A DNA stretch of 64,000 bases from JABCYV01 sp963729325 (GCA_963729325.1 CAVSNS010000050.1:1-64000); one strand, 5' to 3'; numbered from the stretch's first letter, positions 48,076-57,946 are shown. Notes: generated by a model not told the origin, from the letters alone. Program-made: numbers and translations.

Positions 48076-49320
48076 ATGAAGCACTGGGTTCCCTTCCTCA
48101 TTCTTGCCAGCTGCGCGATCTCAACCGCCCAAATTTCCTCGGCGACGCCGGCCGCCGGGCAGGCTGCGAGTCACGACTATGATCTGACTGTTCCAGCCAG
48201 TCAGGCCTGGACTGACACCAATCTTGAGCTGCATGCCGGCGATCTACTGCAGATTTCCGCCGCGTCGCCGAGCGACTCCAACCAGAGCGCGGCTGTTTGC
48301 GATCCTCGAGGCGCGAGCATTGATTCCTCCCAAACGACCAACTTGCCCGTACCCTCCGCCGCTTCCGGCGCTCTGATTGGCAAGCTTCATGCGCAAGGGG
48401 CAGAAGCATTCTTGGTTGGTCAGAAGAAGGAGATGAAAATAGAGGAAGCCGGGCATCTCTATCTGGGAGCGAATGCGGACGGAAAGCCTGGATGCGCAGG
48501 CAGCTTTGCGGTGAAAGTACACTTGGTTTCTTCGCAATCAACGCCAGATTCCTCCGGTCCTCCAGCCTCTCGCGGCGCAGAGGCGAAAGCCAAACTCGCG
48601 GCTGCCGCTGAAACCTGGTTGGCGGGGCAATTCGGCACACAGAACGCAGCGGGTTCAAATGCCACGTCTGGAAATACCCCTGCAGCGGCAGCTCCGGTGC
48701 TGCAGCTTTCTACGGCTTCGCTGGATCCACAACTGCAAAAAGCAATCGACCACCTGCCGCGGCGAGTCAATGACCAGTTCCAGCATCTCGGAGACATGGT
48801 GAATTTCGTCATCGTTGGTGCTCAACAAAAGGTCCAGGATGCACTGCAGGCTGCCAACTGGCTGGTGGCGGACAAGACGAAAACCAACGCTGTAGTTAAC
48901 GCAATCCTTATGACCAAAGAAGATCATGACTACCTCCAGATGCCCATGAGCGAGTTGTACCTTTTTGGGCGAATTCAGGACTTCGGATACGAGCAGGCCG
49001 ACGCTTACGCGGTAGTTGCCACCCGCCACCACTTCCGCTTGTGGAAGGCGCCATTCGAATTGAATGGGCAGCAGGTCTGGGTCGGGGCGGGAACGCACGA
49101 CATCGGCTTTGAAAAAGATCAGCGCAACGGAAGCGTGACTCACAAGATCGACCCTGCGGTCGACGGTGAGCGTGATCACATCGGCGAGACTTTGCAGAAG
49201 ACGGGCAAGATCAAGAGTCTCACTTACTATCTGCCACCGGATCCGGTGCAGGATGCTCGGAACGCAACTGGCGGTGGCTACCGCTCGGACGGACGCATCC
49301 TGGTGATTTCGGTGCAGTAG
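48076..49320 (+). CDS. Exported protein with LssY-type C-terminal domain
   Basis: A 414-residue secreted protein starting at the ATG 48076, which follows AGAGG at the right distance. The N-terminal ~190 residues form beta-rich and low-complexity Ala/Ser/Gly sequence after a signal peptide. The C-terminal half matches the LssY_C domain: GAQQKVQDALQAANWLVADK, PMSELYLFGRIQDFGYEQAD, ATRHHFRLWKAPF and VWVGAGTHDIGFEKDQ ending THKIDP. In LssY itself this domain follows a PAP2 phosphatase; here it stands alone and is exported. The function of the domain is unknown. Confidence 0.8.
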   Translation: MKHWVPFLILASCAISTAQISSATPAAGQAASHDYDLTVPASQAWTDTNLELHAGDLLQISAASPSDSNQSAAVCDPRGASIDSSQTTNLPVPSAASGALIGKLHAQGAEAFLVGQKKEMKIEEAGHLYLGANADGKPGCAGSFAVKVHLVSSQSTPDSSGPPASRGAEAKAKLAAAAETWLAGQFGTQNAAGSNATSGNTPAAAAPVLQLSTASLDPQLQKAIDHLPRRVNDQFQHLGDMVNFVIVGAQQKVQDALQAANWLVADKTKTNAVVNAILMTKEDHDYLQMPMSELYLFGRIQDFGYEQADAYAVVATRHHFRLWKAPFELNGQQVWVGAGTHDIGFEKDQRNGSVTHKIDPAVDGERDHIGETLQKTGKIKSLTYYLPPDPVQDARNATGGGYRSDGRILVISVQ

Positions 49321-49399
49321 GGTTGCTGCTATCTACGCACCAGGACTGGACGCTTGGTACAGGGGAAGACCCTGGCGTCGGCCTGGAGACTCCGTGATG

Positions 49400-49989
49400 T
49401 TACATCCGCTCCGCCGTTACCGAGATGGGCACTCCGTTGGTCAGCGAGTCGAACACCGGGGAATGTTCAGGTCCCAGTTGGCCAATCTCTTGCAACTCAC
49501 TGTCTGACACGTCGGCTTTTATCTTGAAGTTGACCCGGATTCCCTGGTAGCCGTTGCGAACGTTCTTGTCGAGTTGAAGAAATCCGTGCAGGTCAATATC
49601 ACCTTCCAAGGAAGACTCGACTTCTTCGATCTGAATGCCGCGCGCCGCTGCGTGATAGACCATGGACGTAGTCAAACAGGATGCCAAGGCATGGAGCAGA
49701 TATTCGACGGGGTTGGCAGCCATATCCTTGCCGAGCAGAATCGGAGGCTCATCAGCCTCCAGCACAAACGGCTTTGACCCGCAATTGCTCTTGGCCGGAA
49801 CCGTAGAACGTGTCCGCAACCGAGCTACTTTGGCCGGCACCCACCCATTGATTGCGAATGCAAAACTTGAATTTCGCGATAGACGGCGTGGCCTTGATGG
49901 CATCGACGGTCTTAAACAGGTGGTCGACCGCAACTCCGTTGACAATCTTTTCAGGCCGCGTCGTTAGTCGCCAATCTGGTGTTCTTCAT
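49400..49989 (-). CDS. OsmC-family peroxide/thiol redox protein (frameshifted)
   Basis: An OsmC/Ohr-type protein that reduces organic hydroperoxides or handles reactive sulfur through reactive cysteines. The C-terminal two thirds are in frame (NPVEYLLHALASCLTTSMVY carries one catalytic cysteine, DIDHGFL-like IDLHGFLQLDKNVRNGYQ follows). The N-terminus MKNTRLATNDAA, then KIVNGVAVDHLFKTVDAIK and FCIRNQWVGAGQ are readable in two other frames, so shifts lie near 49948 and 49765. The start at 49989 is fixed by an AAGGAG site. A second OsmC gene lies at 55661. Confidence 0.8.
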
Positions 49990-49995
49990 TTGCTT

Positions 49996-50001
49996 CTCCT
50001 T
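49996..50001 (-). promoter_or_regulatory. Ribosome binding site fixing the OsmC start
   Basis: AAGGAG on the minus strand, six bases before ATG 49989; the in-frame open stretch without this start would begin far inside the domain. Confidence 0.6.
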
Positions 50002-50206
50002 ATGATGTATGTTCTTTAGATACACGACCTCATTGATGCCCCCAACAGTTCAGATCTCAGAACGGAAAAGAAAAGACGATCGTGACGCCCGATCTGCCGC
50101 TACACTCAACCATTCCGACATCTGCAAGATTGATGAGTTCGCATGTACCCCACCCTTTTCCGACAGATGAAAAAGGATGGGGCGCCCTCTCTCTCGCTCG
50201 CTAGGG

Positions 50207-50836
50207 CTATTTCACCTCGACCTTTACGCGCATCCAAGGATGGATGCAGCACTGAAAACGATGTTCACCTTTCGACAGACGCGTGACCTCGAGATGACTG
50301 CCTTGAAGGATTCGAGTCCTGGCCACCTTGACCTTCGAAAACCCACCGGAACATTCGGGAACCGTCTCCTCTCCGGGCGCGTTGAGCCCCGTTACAAAAC
50401 CGCCACCGAAGTGCGCCACCTCGGTGAAAGTGTGGGGTTCACCACCCTGGTCGACTACGCTGATTTCTGTTCCTTCATTGACCCTGAGTATGTCAGGTTC
50501 GAAGTCCCAACCCCGGTCCGGAGTTCCGGCGGCCGCCTTTGCAAATAAGTCGGACAATGTCGTGAATGCTCCAAGCGTGACGTTCCGGCAGAAATCGGGT
50601 CCAAGCGCGGCATTAAAGGTACTCGGATCGCATTCGTCCAAGGCCACAACCTGTGCGAGACGTGGCGGCTGTCCTTGCAACGCCTGTTCTTGCGCAAGCG
50701 CCTGTGTCGCGCCAGCGGATATCAAACAGCCGGCCAGTAACCCGAACCTTGCGAGGGGACTTATTGCTAGCGCTCTCATTCTGTTTCTCCAACCTGGCTC
50801 CCACTTTTGCGCTTTGATTCTGATCTTGAGCTTCAT
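50207..50836 (-). CDS. Exported cupredoxin (plastocyanin/azurin-like)
   Basis: A 209-residue secreted protein: signal helix LARFGLLAGCLISAGATQALA, a Cys-containing spacer, then a cupredoxin barrel. Type I copper ligands are visible: His in GEPHTFTEV, Cys in RFQCCIHPWM (the first C), His and Met in the same motif. It is expected to shuttle electrons or sequester copper in the periplasm. An AAGGAG site precedes the ATG. It is divergent from the ECF sigma factor, which might control it. Confidence 0.85.
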   Translation of the reverse strand: MKLKIRIKAQKWEPGWRNRMRALAISPLARFGLLAGCLISAGATQALAQEQALQGQPPRLAQVVALDECDPSTFNAALGPDFCRNVTLGAFTTLSDLFAKAAAGTPDRGWDFEPDILRVNEGTEISVVDQGGEPHTFTEVAHFGGGFVTGLNAPGEETVPECSGGFSKVKVARTRILQGSHLEVTRLSKGEHRFQCCIHPWMRVKVEVK

Positions 50837-51125
50837 AAGATTCTCCTTTAGTTTTGTGTAGAAACCGTCTACTTCTGAGTTCGCATGCAGGAAAGTCTTT
50901 GCTGATTCCCCGGTTGCGAGTTTTTATGCTGCGCCAGACTTGCAAAGCTGTTTTCCCATGCCCTCTGTATGTAACGGCGAAAAACACTGGCGGATTTGAT
51001 CATCGGAAGAGAAATTACTTTAAGAATGGGAAACTCGCAGCCCTCCCGTTTCCAGAGTTTGACAGGCGAAACGGGAAGGAATAGGCTACGCAGCCAGTGC
51101 TTCCCGCGCGCTAGGTGCGAATCTG
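50837..51125. other. Divergent intergenic region of cupredoxin and sigma-factor genes
   Basis: About 290 bases holding both promoters. No clear -35/-10 pair for a housekeeping or ECF promoter could be recognised by eye. Confidence 0.35.
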
Positions 51126-51704
51126 TTGGCGCATCCCCCTCCGAGTCAGGTCACAAAGCTGCTGCAGGGCTGGCGGGCTGGCGACCCCCGGGCCTTGGAC
51201 GCGCTCCTACCCTTGGTCTATGACGAACTGCGCCGCCTGGCCCACTACCACTTGCGGAATGAGCGTCCCAACCATACTCTGCAAAGCACAGCGCTAGTGC
51301 ATGAGGCTTATTTTCGGCTGGTTGGCCAGGACTTCCCGGAGTGGAAGAGTCGTGCGCATTTTTTCGCAATCGCGGCCCAACTTATGCGCCAGATCCTGGT
51401 GGACTATGCTCGCCGCCAACGCGCCTCCAAACGTGGCGGCGGCATCTGCATGCTCCCACTGGATGACGCCGTAGCCCTGCCCCAGAGCAAAGACGTGGAT
51501 GTCCTCGCGCTCGACGATGCGCTCAATGCCCTTGCAGAGCTCGATCCACGGCAGACTCGCGTAGTGGAGTTGCGTTTCTTTGCCGGTCTTTCGTTGGAGG
51601 AAATTTCCGAGGTGACGGGGATCGCGACCGCCACGGTGCAGCGCGACTGGACTGCGGCCCGTGCCTGGCTATATAGGGAGATTTCACGGAGAGCCAGGAC
51701 ATGA
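51126..51704 (+). CDS. ECF-type RNA polymerase sigma factor
   Basis: A 192-residue sigma factor with region 2 (VYDELRRLAHYHLRNERPNH and the core-binding EAYFRLVGQ) and region 4 (LDPRQTRVVELRFFAGLSLE... QRDWTAARAWLYREI). It belongs to the branch commonly seen beside serine/threonine kinases in Acidobacteriota and Planctomycetota, instead of an anti-sigma factor. The start is probably the TTG at 51126; no ATG exists between it and the preceding in-frame stop, and a weak AGGTG precedes it. Its stop overlaps the kinase start (ATGA), so the two are coupled. Confidence 0.9.
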   Translation: MAHPPPSQVTKLLQGWRAGDPRALDALLPLVYDELRRLAHYHLRNERPNHTLQSTALVHEAYFRLVGQDFPEWKSRAHFFAIAAQLMRQILVDYARRQRASKRGGGICMLPLDDAVALPQSKDVDVLALDDALNALAELDPRQTRVVELRFFAGLSLEEISEVTGIATATVQRDWTAARAWLYREISRRART

Positions 51705-54700
51705 GTTCGGAGCACTGGGAACGCATCAAGGAAATACTGGAGCAAGCGCTGCGGCTGGCACCCGCAGAACGACAAGCCTATCTTGACTCAGCGTGTCGAA
51801 CGGATGTCGATCTGCGCAGCGAAGTTGAGTCTTTGATTGCTTCTCACGGGGAGGCCGGAAGCCAGTTTTTGGCTGCAGCCGCAGCGGATGTTCTGCAACT
51901 GGCTTCGCCGCGTGCCCTCGCGACTGGAACGAAGCTCGGCCCTTATGAAATTATCGAGCTGCTGGGCGCCGGCGGGATGGGCGAGGTTTACCGGGCGCGG
52001 GACGTGCGCCTGGACCGCTGTGTTGCGATCAAGATTCTGCCTCCCGCACTCTCCGCAGACAATGATCGGCTGCAGCGCTTCGAGCAGGAAGCGCGTTCCG
52101 CATCTGCTCTTAACCACCCCAATATCGTTACCATCTACGCCCTGGGACTACACGATTCCACTCACTACATTGCGATGGAGCTGGTGCAGGGCAAGACGCT
52201 GCGCGAGCTGCTTGCTGCCGGACCACTGCCCGTACGAAAAGCAATTGAGATTGCCGCGCAAGTAGCCGAGGGCCTGGCCAAGGCGCATGAAGCAGGCATC
52301 ACGCACAGGGACTTGAAGCCCGAAAACCTGATCATCTCTCACGATGGAGTTGTCAAAATCCTCGACTTTGGGCTGGCGAAGCTCACGCTACCCAGCGGAG
52401 AGCTGACGGATATGAGCGCTACGCTCGCATGCCAGACCCTACCGGGCCTGATCATGGGAACGGTGGAATACATGTCACCAGAGCAAGCCAGCGGCCGTCG
52501 GCTGGATTTCCACTCAGACCAGTTCTCATTCGGCTTGGTGCTCTACGAAATGGTGACCGGAAAGCGGGCTTTTCAGGGAAGCACACCAGCAGAGATGCTG
52601 GCGGCCATTCTCCGGGATCAGCCCGAACCGATCGGAATGCAAAACCCCGATGCCCCAGCTCCGCTGGTTTGGGCCATCGAGAGGTGCCTGACGAAGGAGC
52701 CCGATAAGCGTTACGTTTCTACCCGAGATCTTGCCCGGGAACTTGCGGCCATACGCGATCGCTTCTCGGAAAAGCCGGTAAAACAGGTGGAGACCCGCCC
52801 GGCGAATCTTCCTGTGCAGCGGACTGGGTTTGTGGGGCGGGAGAAGGAAGTAGCAGCTGCCAAAGAACTGCTGCTGCGCCCGGATGTGCGCCTGGTCACA
52901 GTCACCGGTCCGGGAGGAATCGGCAAAACGCGCCTTGCGGTGCATGTGGCCACTAGCCTTGTCGAGTGCTTTCCGGGTGGCATTCATTTTGTTCCGCTGT
53001 CCCCGGTAAGCGATCCGGGCTTGATCGCTTCCGTGATCGTTCAGACGTTGGGGATCCGGGAGGCGGGAGGCCAGCCACCGCTCGAAGTGCTCAAGCAGAA
53101 TTTGCAGGATTCGTCGCGCGCACCGATGCTGCTTCTGCTGGACAATTTCGAGCACCTAATTCAGGCAGCACCCACCGTGGCAGAACTCCTGGCCATCGGT
53201 CCCAATCTTAAAATCATGGTAACGAGTCGCGCAGCACTGCACGTGTACGGAGAACATGAATTTCCGGTGCCGCCGCTCGCGATGCCGGATTCGCTGGCCG
53301 TGCCTCCAGTCGACGTCCTGTCGCAATACCCAGCGGTCGCGCTGTTCGTGCAGCGCGCGGTCGCGGTCAAGCCGGATTTTGAACTCAACCGAGAAAACGC
53401 AGCCATCGTCACCGAAATTTGCGCCCGGTTGGATGGTCTGCCGCTCGCGATCGAGCTCGCAGCCGCCCGAGTCAAGGTTCTTTCGCCCTCTTCCATGCGG
53501 ACACGCCTGGCGAGCCGGTTGCAGCTATTGACAGGTGGAGCGCGAGACCTGCCGCAGCGCCAGCAGACGCTTCGCGCTGCCATCGATTGGAGCTACGATC
53601 TGCTGAGCCCCGCCGAGCAGAAACTCCTCCGAAGATTATCGGTGTTCGTTGGCGGATGCACGCTGGAAGGCGTGGAAGCTGTGTGCGACACCAAAAGCGA
53701 TCTCGAGTTAGACCTTCTCGACGGCATGTCATCTCTGGTGGACAAAAGCCTGGTGCAGCACTTCGAGCAAGCGAAAAGCGAATCGCGGTTCGTGATGCTG
53801 GAGACGATTCGCGAGTACGCTCTGGAAAAACTGGCGGCAAGCGGAGAGAAGCCCTTGACGAAACGCGCCCATGCCGCCTACTGCCTGGTGCTGGCAGAAG
53901 AAGAGGCTGCGGAGCAGAGCGGTGCGGAGGGGACGGAATGGCTGGAACACTTCGGGTTGGAACACGACAATTTTCGTGCCGGTCTTGATTGGCTGACAGA
54001 AACCGGAGATGCGGACTGGGGCCTGCGTCTTGGCACTGCCCTGTTTCGCTTTTGGGAGACGCGCGAGTACCTCGCCGAAGGCAGGGGCCGGCTGGGCAAG
54101 TTGCTGAAACTTGCAGGAGCGGCAGCTCCAACGAAAGCGCGTGCGCGTGCGCTTTTTGCTGCGGGCGTGCTCGCGGCCGAGCAAGGGGATTACGTCTCGG
54201 CGGATGACGCTCATTCGGGAAAGTCTGGACATCTCGCGTCAGTTGCGTGATCAGCAGGGCGCCGCTGTTTCTCTAAACGCGCTGGCGGTCAATGCTCGGG
54301 ACCGAGGTGACTTCGCAACTGCGCGCTCGCTATTCGAAGATAGCTTAGCGCTATGGAGAGAACTGGGCGACCAGAAAGCTGTGGCTCGTTCTCTCAGCAA
54401 CTTGGCGAGTGTCGTCAAATTGCAGGGTGACTATGCCAGCGCACGCTCCTTATATGCGGAATGTCTTTCAATCTTCCAGGGACTGGGAGATCGGACAGGC
54501 GTCGCGTGGTCGATGAACCATCAGGGGGATGTCGCTCGCGACCAGGGGGACTCCGCAATGGCGCGGACGTTGTACGAGGGGGCCCTGTCAATTTTTCGGG
54601 AACTGGGTGACCGCTGGGGCATTGCTGGCACGCTTGCTGATCTGGGGAGCTTGGCGAGAGAGCAGGGGAATTGCCCCTCAGCGCGTTCTCTTTACCGGGA

Positions 54701-55043
54701 AAGCATAAACGTGTTCCGGGAACTGGACCATAAACGCGGAATTGCGCGCCTGCTGGAGTGCTTCGCGTGCTCAGCGGCGGTCGAACTCGAAGCAGAGCGT
54801 TCGCTGCGGCTGGCGGGCGCAGCAGCTGCGCTGCGCCAAAATATTGGCGCTCCGCTCACGATGGCAGAACAAGCCAAACTGGAGGCAAGTTTGCAGGCTG
54901 CGCGGCAAGCATTGACCAACACGGCAGGGACAACAGCCTGGTTAGAAGGTTGGGCTCTGCCCGTCGAGAAAGCCATTGATGAGGTGATGATGCCCGAGGC
55001 TGCTTCCCCCTCGGGTCAGGGCATGGGGGTTCGGACGAGCTGA
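51701..55043 (+). CDS. Ser/Thr kinase fused to a STAND-type ATPase and TPR repeats (frameshifted once)
   Basis: The kinase (residues ~80-340) is complete: GAGGMGEVYRAR, VAIKI, HRDLKPEN at ~201, DFG in ILDFGLAKL at ~220, YMSPEQ. Next is a nucleotide-binding domain of the AfsR/NB-ARC/LuxR kind (FVGREKEVAAAK, P-loop GPGGIGKTRLA at ~402, Walker B LLLLDNFEHL at ~477). About five tetratricopeptide repeats at the end (for example GDYASARSLYAECLSIFQ) close the protein. The frame breaks near 54205, where EQGDYVSA continues as TLIRESLDISRQLRDQQGAA in another frame. It is coupled to the ECF sigma factor and probably controls it by phosphorylation. The whole is about 1114 residues if bridged. Confidence 0.9.
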
Positions 55044-55089
55044 CGCAAATGGCGAAGCAATCCGGAGGCCCAGAAGGCTCAGCCAGCGC

Positions 55090-55368
55090 TTACTCCGCGC
55101 TTGCCGGGTCGATAAGGCGGCGCACGGCGGAGACGCGATTGGCAGGAAGGCCCACGCGCTTGGCATGTTCTTGGATGGTCGCCTCGTCCGGGGCGAGGTA
55201 GACGCAGTACACCTTGTCGCCAGTTACGTAGCTATGCAGCCACTGGATCTCGGGACCCATTTCCTTCAGAACGTTAACCGACTTTTGGGAGATTTCCCGC
55301 AACTGGGCATCGGACAGACTTCCAGCTCCGGGGACTTCCCGCTCGATGACGAATTTCGGCACGAGCAT
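55090..55368 (-). CDS. DUF4242 protein
   Basis: A ~92-residue ferredoxin-like alpha/beta domain of the DUF4242 family (PKFVIEREVPGAGSLSD and VTGDKVYCVYLAPDEATIQE, ending HAKRVGLPANRVSAVRRLI). An AGAGGG site before ATG 55368 favours this start over one nine residues upstream. Family members bind nickel in at least one structure, but the role is unknown. Convergent with the TPR kinase gene. Confidence 0.8.
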   Translation of the reverse strand: MLVPKFVIEREVPGAGSLSDAQLREISQKSVNVLKEMGPEIQWLHSYVTGDKVYCVYLAPDEATIQEHAKRVGLPANRVSAVRRLIDPASAE

Positions 55369-55660
55369 CCCTCTGATGCGCACAGATGCTAGCATGCAGA
55401 TGGAGCGGCTTCAAGACGGCTGGGCCCGAAGGTAGTGGTGCAGTTTGATTTGTCATCCTGGAGCAAGCACTCTTTGCGCCGCGAACGCCTGGCCTGAGCG
55501 CAGTCGAGGGCGATCTGGGCGAGCCGTGCGAATCGTCGCGTTCTTTGCGAGCGCAATATCGCACGCTTGGCTCGCTTCCTTGTCAAACTGCAGCAATACC
55601 TGGCCGAAGCTGTCCCGGTCACCGAAAAGTCGCCAAGTAACATAAACGAACGAGGTTGCA
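55369..55660. other. Intergenic region upstream of second OsmC gene
   Basis: About 290 bases. It includes a partial match (TGTCATCCTGGAGCAAG near 55449) to the start of the REP-like elements, without a partner arm, and a GAGG ribosome site before ATG 55661. Confidence 0.4.
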
Positions 55661-56167
55661 ATGGATCTTCGAACGCTTCAGAAGCCGCTGAAAGAGCAAT
55701 ACCGCAGTGACCCTAATGCCTCGCAAATCACGCTGCGGGCGAAAGGCGGGCAGACGGATGTCCCAATTACCTGCTCGGTCGATATCGGACGTGCCATCTA
55801 CCAAGCCGAAGCCCACAAGGGAGTCGGCGGCGCCGGTACCGGTGCCTGTTCCGGCGACCTTTTACTTGGGGCTCTAGCGGCTTGCGCGCAGATCACCTGT
55901 CAGATGGTGGCCGCGGCCATGGGCATCGCAACCGAACGCGTTGAGGTCACAGTGGAAGGAAACTTGGACCTCCGAGGTACGCTTGGCATATCAAAAGACG
56001 TGCCTGTCGGCTTCGAGAGTATTCATCTTCATTTTGATATTGCTGCGCCTGACGCAACCCCGGAACAACTGCGCGCATTGCGCGAGAAAACAGAACAGTA
56101 TTGCGTGGTCATGCAGACTTTAATGCGGCCGCCGAAGCTCCAGACCGAATGGGTTGGTCAGGATTGA
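55661..56167 (+). CDS. OsmC-family protein
   Basis: A 168-residue OsmC/Ohr-type protein: GAGTGACSGDLLLGALAACA and QITCQMVAAAMG carry the two reactive-cysteine positions, with a conserved glutamine-to-hydrophobic core and QYCVVMQTLM at the end. Expected to reduce organic peroxides or act as a thiol-dependent peroxidase in the cytoplasm. The copy at 49400 is a distinct family member. Preceded by a GAGG ribosome site. Confidence 0.88.
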   Translation: MDLRTLQKPLKEQYRSDPNASQITLRAKGGQTDVPITCSVDIGRAIYQAEAHKGVGGAGTGACSGDLLLGALAACAQITCQMVAAAMGIATERVEVTVEGNLDLRGTLGISKDVPVGFESIHLHFDIAAPDATPEQLRALREKTEQYCVVMQTLMRPPKLQTEWVGQD

Positions 56168-56370
56168 ACACTCGGCCGCAGATTTGAATTTATCGAGCAG
56201 CTCACAGTTGCCTGTTTGGCAACTATCCGTCCAGAATCCGCCGCGAGGACGAAAAGCCAACGCCCGCTGGTCTTAGCCAATACTTGAAAAAATATCCGGT
56301 CCTTGTCGATTTCGTCATCCCTCGTTCGACAAACAAGTAGAGGCAAGAAGAAAGGCCAGAGGAGGCCGAT

Positions 56371-56757
56371 ATGGCGAGGCAGCGGACAACCTTTCGGAGT
56401 TCCCAGTCAATCGCAGGAGCAGTCCTCGTCGGGTCGGGGATGTTTGTTCTGTATGAGAACCTGGTTGTCTCGATTGCGTGGTTACGTCACGTCCTCGGCG
56501 CTAACAGTTCCGAGGCACTAGGGGTTTTGCCCGCCGTTATCCTGACAATCTCGCAAGTTTTGCAGGCCCATGCCGCCAACCACCAGCGTTTTCTACAGGA
56601 TTTCTTTCAGCACATGTTGGCCGCCTCCTGGCCGTTGCTGCTCGTCACAGTTGGAATGGCATTATCCCGGGACATCTTCACGGACAATGTTAAGGCGGTT
56701 CAGAAGAGAGATCGCTCACTTGTCGATCTGACCGCCAGTCGTTCGACTCTAAGATAG
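56371..56757 (+). CDS. Small membrane protein, hypothetical
   Basis: A 128-residue protein with three hydrophobic helices (SIAGAVLVGSGMFVLYENLV, LPAVILTISQVLQA, AASWPLLLVTVGMALS). It has a strong AGGAGG site a few bases before its ATG. No motif or homology recognised; it may form a short transcript with the YCII gene 36 bases downstream. Confidence 0.6.
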   Translation: MARQRTTFRSSQSIAGAVLVGSGMFVLYENLVVSIAWLRHVLGANSSEALGVLPAVILTISQVLQAHAANHQRFLQDFFQHMLAASWPLLLVTVGMALSRDIFTDNVKAVQKRDRSLVDLTASRSTLR

Positions 56758-56793
56758 AGATCAGCAAATCCCAAATTCAAAAGGAATATGAAA

Positions 56794-57222
56794 ATGAGAG
56801 TCATGGTGATCGTCAAGGCCAATAAGGATTCAGAGGCGGGCGTCATGCCGAAGCAAAAGCTGCTTGCAGAAATGGGAAAGTTTAACGAAGAGCTCGCGAA
56901 GGCCGGCGTGTTGCTCGCCGGAGACGGCCTCCACCCCAGCTCGAAAGGCAAGCGCGTTCGCTTTTCGGGGGGGAAGCGGACTGTGATCGACGGACCTTTC
57001 GCCGAAACCAAGGAGCTGGTCGCCGGCTTCTGGCTGTGGCGAGTGAAGTCAATGCAAGAGGCTGTCGAGTGGGTCAAGCGCTGCCCCAGTCCTCACGAAG
57101 GGGAAGCCGAGATCGAGATTCGCCCGCTCTTTGAGCTGGAAGACTTCGGTTCCGAGCTGACACCCGAGCTCAGGAAGCGGGAACAGCGCCTGCGTGCCGA
57201 CGTGGCCGCGAAGAAGCTGTAG
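56794..57222 (+). CDS. YCII/DGPF-domain protein
   Basis: A 142-residue YCII-related ferredoxin-like domain: RVMVIVKANKDSEAGVMP, then DGPFAETKELVAGFWLW, the DGPF signature, and a C-terminal helix. Such proteins are frequently linked to ECF sigma factors in soil bacteria. The ATG at 56794 lies nine bases from AAGGA, a better distance than the ATG two codons upstream. Function unknown. Confidence 0.88.
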   Translation: MRVMVIVKANKDSEAGVMPKQKLLAEMGKFNEELAKAGVLLAGDGLHPSSKGKRVRFSGGKRTVIDGPFAETKELVAGFWLWRVKSMQEAVEWVKRCPSPHEGEAEIEIRPLFELEDFGSELTPELRKREQRLRADVAAKKL

Positions 57223-57236
57223 TCGCAGCCACTTCG

Positions 57237-57617
57237 TCATTTGTCTCCAGTGGGAATAATACCGGCGTTTTCCACCATGAGAATCACAGTGCGCTGTGGG
57301 GCTCTGGTGCGGTGTAGCACTCCTTTAGACACCACAAATCCATGCCGGGGAGAGAGTTCAACAGTTCGCTCCTCCAGGTCGATCAGTAATTTGCCCTCAA
57401 CCACATAAAAAAACTCGTCGTCGTGATCATGCTTGTGCCAGTGGTACTCACCTTCAATCACTCCTAATCGCACCACCGAAGCATTGACCTGGCACAGCGT
57501 CTGGTTGTACCACTTGTGAGGTGCCGCATCCGAGAGTGCCTTCTCATCGATCAGCTCTAAATTCTGGTGCAACACGTTGAGGCGAGTATCGTACGGATAT
57601 TGTATTGGTGCGCTCAC
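57237..57617 (-). CDS. Cupin-domain protein
   Basis: About 126 residues, one cupin barrel: the two conserved motifs are visible as GEYHWHKHDHDDEFFYVVEG and PRHGFVVSKGVLHRTRAP, carrying the metal-binding histidines and glutamate. Its GTG start at 57617 lies eight bases from an AAGGAG site; a longer open frame to 57659 would overlap the preceding regulator and lacks such a site. It is the second gene of an operon with the ArsR-type regulator and may act on a small molecule sensed by it. Confidence 0.85.
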   Translation of the reverse strand: MSAPIQYPYDTRLNVLHQNLELIDEKALSDAAPHKWYNQTLCQVNASVVRLGVIEGEYHWHKHDHDDEFFYVVEGKLLIDLEERTVELSPRHGFVVSKGVLHRTRAPQRTVILMVENAGIIPTGDK

Positions 57618-57625
57618 TTGATTTT

Positions 57626-57631
57626 CTCCTT
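57626..57631 (-). promoter_or_regulatory. Ribosome binding site for the cupin gene
   Basis: AAGGAG on the minus strand, eight bases before the GTG at 57617, which settles the start of the cupin gene. Confidence 0.6.
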
Positions 57632-57636
57632 TTCGC

Positions 57637-57939
57637 TCAAAGGGTTTCGGAAATCGCATCTCTGATGGCTTTAATTGCTTTCTCGTCTCGTTGGTAAAAC
57701 GTCCACTTCCTGGTGCGCTTGCTTCTGAGGAAACCCGCCTGGGAGAGAATCTTCAGGTGTTGGGTGACAGCCGGCTGGCTCACGCGTAGCTTACGTGCGA
57801 TGAGCAGACCGCAGACGCCATCCTTGACCAGATCTCCGTCACGCTGCGGCGGGAAGTGTCGCTTGGGCTGCTTCAACCACTCCAAGATTTGCAGCCGCCG
57901 CTCGTTGCCGAGGGCCCGAACCGACTTCATTATTGTCAT
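57637..57939 (-). CDS. ArsR-family transcriptional regulator
   Basis: About 100 residues: the winged helix-turn-helix (GLLIARKLRVSQPAVTQHLK, wing KRTRKWTFYQ) is typical of ArsR/SmtB repressors, but no metal-binding cysteine pair is visible in helix alpha3 (ARKLRVSQP). So it may sense a non-metal ligand. ATG 57939 is preferred over longer upstream starts that would reach into the operator. It presumably represses its own operon. Confidence 0.88.
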   Translation of the reverse strand: MTIMKSVRALGNERRLQILEWLKQPKRHFPPQRDGDLVKDGVCGLLIARKLRVSQPAVTQHLKILSQAGFLRSKRTRKWTFYQRDEKAIKAIRDAISETL

Positions 57940-57946
57940 TTCATCA

